From Actinomycetota bacterium (GTDB lineage Bacteria > Actinomycetota > Actinomycetes > Mycobacteriales > Jatrophihabitantaceae), in NCBI GenBank assembly GCA_019241805.1, contig JAFAWL010000347.1:1-5200 (forward strand): a stretch of 5,200 bases of DNA, in the 5' to 3' direction. The position numbers were made by a program, and so were the translations under genes. This document shows positions 4,593 to 5,200 of this stretch, in pieces; the first letter of the stretch is position 1; every line of letters begins with the position of its first letter. The notes under the pieces are model-generated. The model was not told where the DNA came from, made no database searches, and saw only the letters and a list, made by a program, of their open reading frames with translations.

Positions 4593-5200
4593 TTGGACGA
4601 GAAGACGATTCATAATCGGCGCTGGGTGATCCTCGCCGTTCTTGTCGTGTGTCTGCTGGTGGTGATCCTCGACAACACCATCCTCAACGTCGCGCTGAAG
4701 ACCATCCAGTCGGACCTCGGCGCCTCGCAGAGTCAGATGCAGTGGGCCGTCGACAGCTACGCCCTCGTCTTCGCCGGACTGTTGATCACGGCCGGCGTAC
4801 TCGGCGACCGCCTCGGCCGCAAGAAGGTGCTGTTGTTCGGCATGCTCGCCTTCGGCGCGACGTCGGCCTTGTGCTCGTTCGCCAACAGTTCGACCGAGCT
4901 GATCCTTTTCCGGTCGCTCATGGGCATCGGCGCCGCCGCCGTCCAACCGCAGACCCTGTCGATCATTCAGAACGTTTTTGAACCACGCGAGCGCGGCAAG
5001 GCAATCGGAATTTGGGCCGGCGCATCCGGTATGGCCATTGCCCTCGGCCCGATCGCCGGCGGCGCATTACTGAAGTACTTCTGGTGGGGTTCGATCTTCC
5101 TGATCAATGTGCCGATCGTCGTTGTCGGAGTGATCGCAATCTTCTTCCTCGTGCCCGATTCACGCGATCCCAGGCCCGGTCGCCTCGCTCCACTCGGCGT
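4593..5200 (+). CDS. MFS multidrug efflux transporter, DHA2 (EmrB/QacA) type (partial, C-terminus beyond right edge)
   Basis: A proton-driven 14-helix drug exporter in the plasma membrane is expected. The first 202 codons are visible, under half of the usual roughly 470-530 residues. After a short polar start, helix 1 (11-26) leads into LDNTILNVAL (26-35), the DHA2 motif D1. Next are WAVDSYALVFAGLL (51-64), motif A GVLGDRLGRKK (68-78), helix 3 (79-97), motif B LILFRSLMGIGAA (103-115) with Arg107, and motif C region GASGMAIALGPIAGG (143-157), typical of antiporters. FLINVPI (169-175) begins helix 6. TTG 4593 is chosen for its GGAGAAGG ribosome site. The gene is divergent from thiD with an inverted repeat between them. 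Its codons look somewhat less GC-rich than those of the thi genes (for example around 4970-5090), which may reflect separate ancestry. Substrate cannot be read from the sequence; no thiamine role is implied. Confidence 0.93.
   Translation, partial: MDEKTIHNRRWVILAVLVVCLLVVILDNTILNVALKTIQSDLGASQSQMQWAVDSYALVFAGLLITAGVLGDRLGRKKVLLFGMLAFGATSALCSFANSSTELILFRSLMGIGAAAVQPQTLSIIQNVFEPRERGKAIGIWAGASGMAIALGPIAGGALLKYFWWGSIFLINVPIVVVGVIAIFFLVPDSRDPRPGRLAPLG

Noticed and set aside
4278..4946. Minus-strand open frame of 222 codons spanning the thiD 5' end, the spacer and the pump
   Set aside because: It is antisense to a clear DHA2 transporter and overlaps thiD in another frame; its composition is charged and repetitive with no recognisable domain.
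1..5200. Mobile elements, CRISPR arrays, tRNA genes, phage or defence genes
   Set aside because: No terminal repeats, transposase or integrase motifs, repeat-spacer pattern or tRNA-like cloverleaf seen; gene content is ordinary thiamine metabolism plus one efflux pump.

Overview
The window is high-GC DNA (about two thirds G+C by eye) with GTG and TTG starts. Several proteins have the character of actinobacterial thiamine enzymes. ThiE in particular reads like the mycobacterial/nocardial type, and the divergent thiE | thiO-thiS-thiG order is the one I know from Mycobacteriales. I infer an actinomycete of that order or a near relative; nothing here fixes the genus.

Layout from left to right. 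Positions 1-734 (minus) hold the first 244 codons of an NCS1-family membrane permease of the CytX type, running off the left edge. It overlaps by one base the stop of thiG (734-1504, minus, GTG start). thiG is preceded, after one base, by thiS (1506-1703, minus), whose start overlaps the stop of thiO (1700-2812, minus) by four bases. thiO-thiS-thiG-cytX therefore looks like one tightly coupled operon. Its leader (2813-about 2902, minus) is a clear TPP riboswitch whose 3' end contains the thiO Shine-Dalgarno sequence. On the other side of a 12-bp perfect palindrome (2908-2919) thiE begins on the plus strand at GTG 2925 and ends at 3572. thiD (3638-4456, minus) converges on it across 65 bp. A 136-bp divergent spacer (4457-4592) with an interrupted inverted repeat separates thiD from a DHA2-type drug efflux transporter (4593 to beyond 5200, plus, TTG start).

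The thiamine genes form a near-complete condensation module. ThiO oxidises glycine to dehydroglycine, and ThiS carries the sulfur. ThiG joins these with deoxyxylulose phosphate to make the thiazole. ThiD phosphorylates hydroxymethylpyrimidine (HMP) phosphate, and ThiE couples pyrimidine and thiazole to thiamine phosphate. CytX probably imports HMP. thiC, thiL and the ThiS-activating enzyme (ThiF/MoeB type) are not in the window. The efflux pump has no evident link to thiamine and probably starts another transcription unit.

I found no mobile element, CRISPR array, tRNA or rRNA, and no clearly unknown gene system. The most interesting part is the 112-bp thiO/thiE spacer. It packs a whole aptamer, a palindrome that puts an identical -10-like hexamer on both strands, a 10-bp direct repeat with a 22-bp period, and an apparently leaderless thiE.
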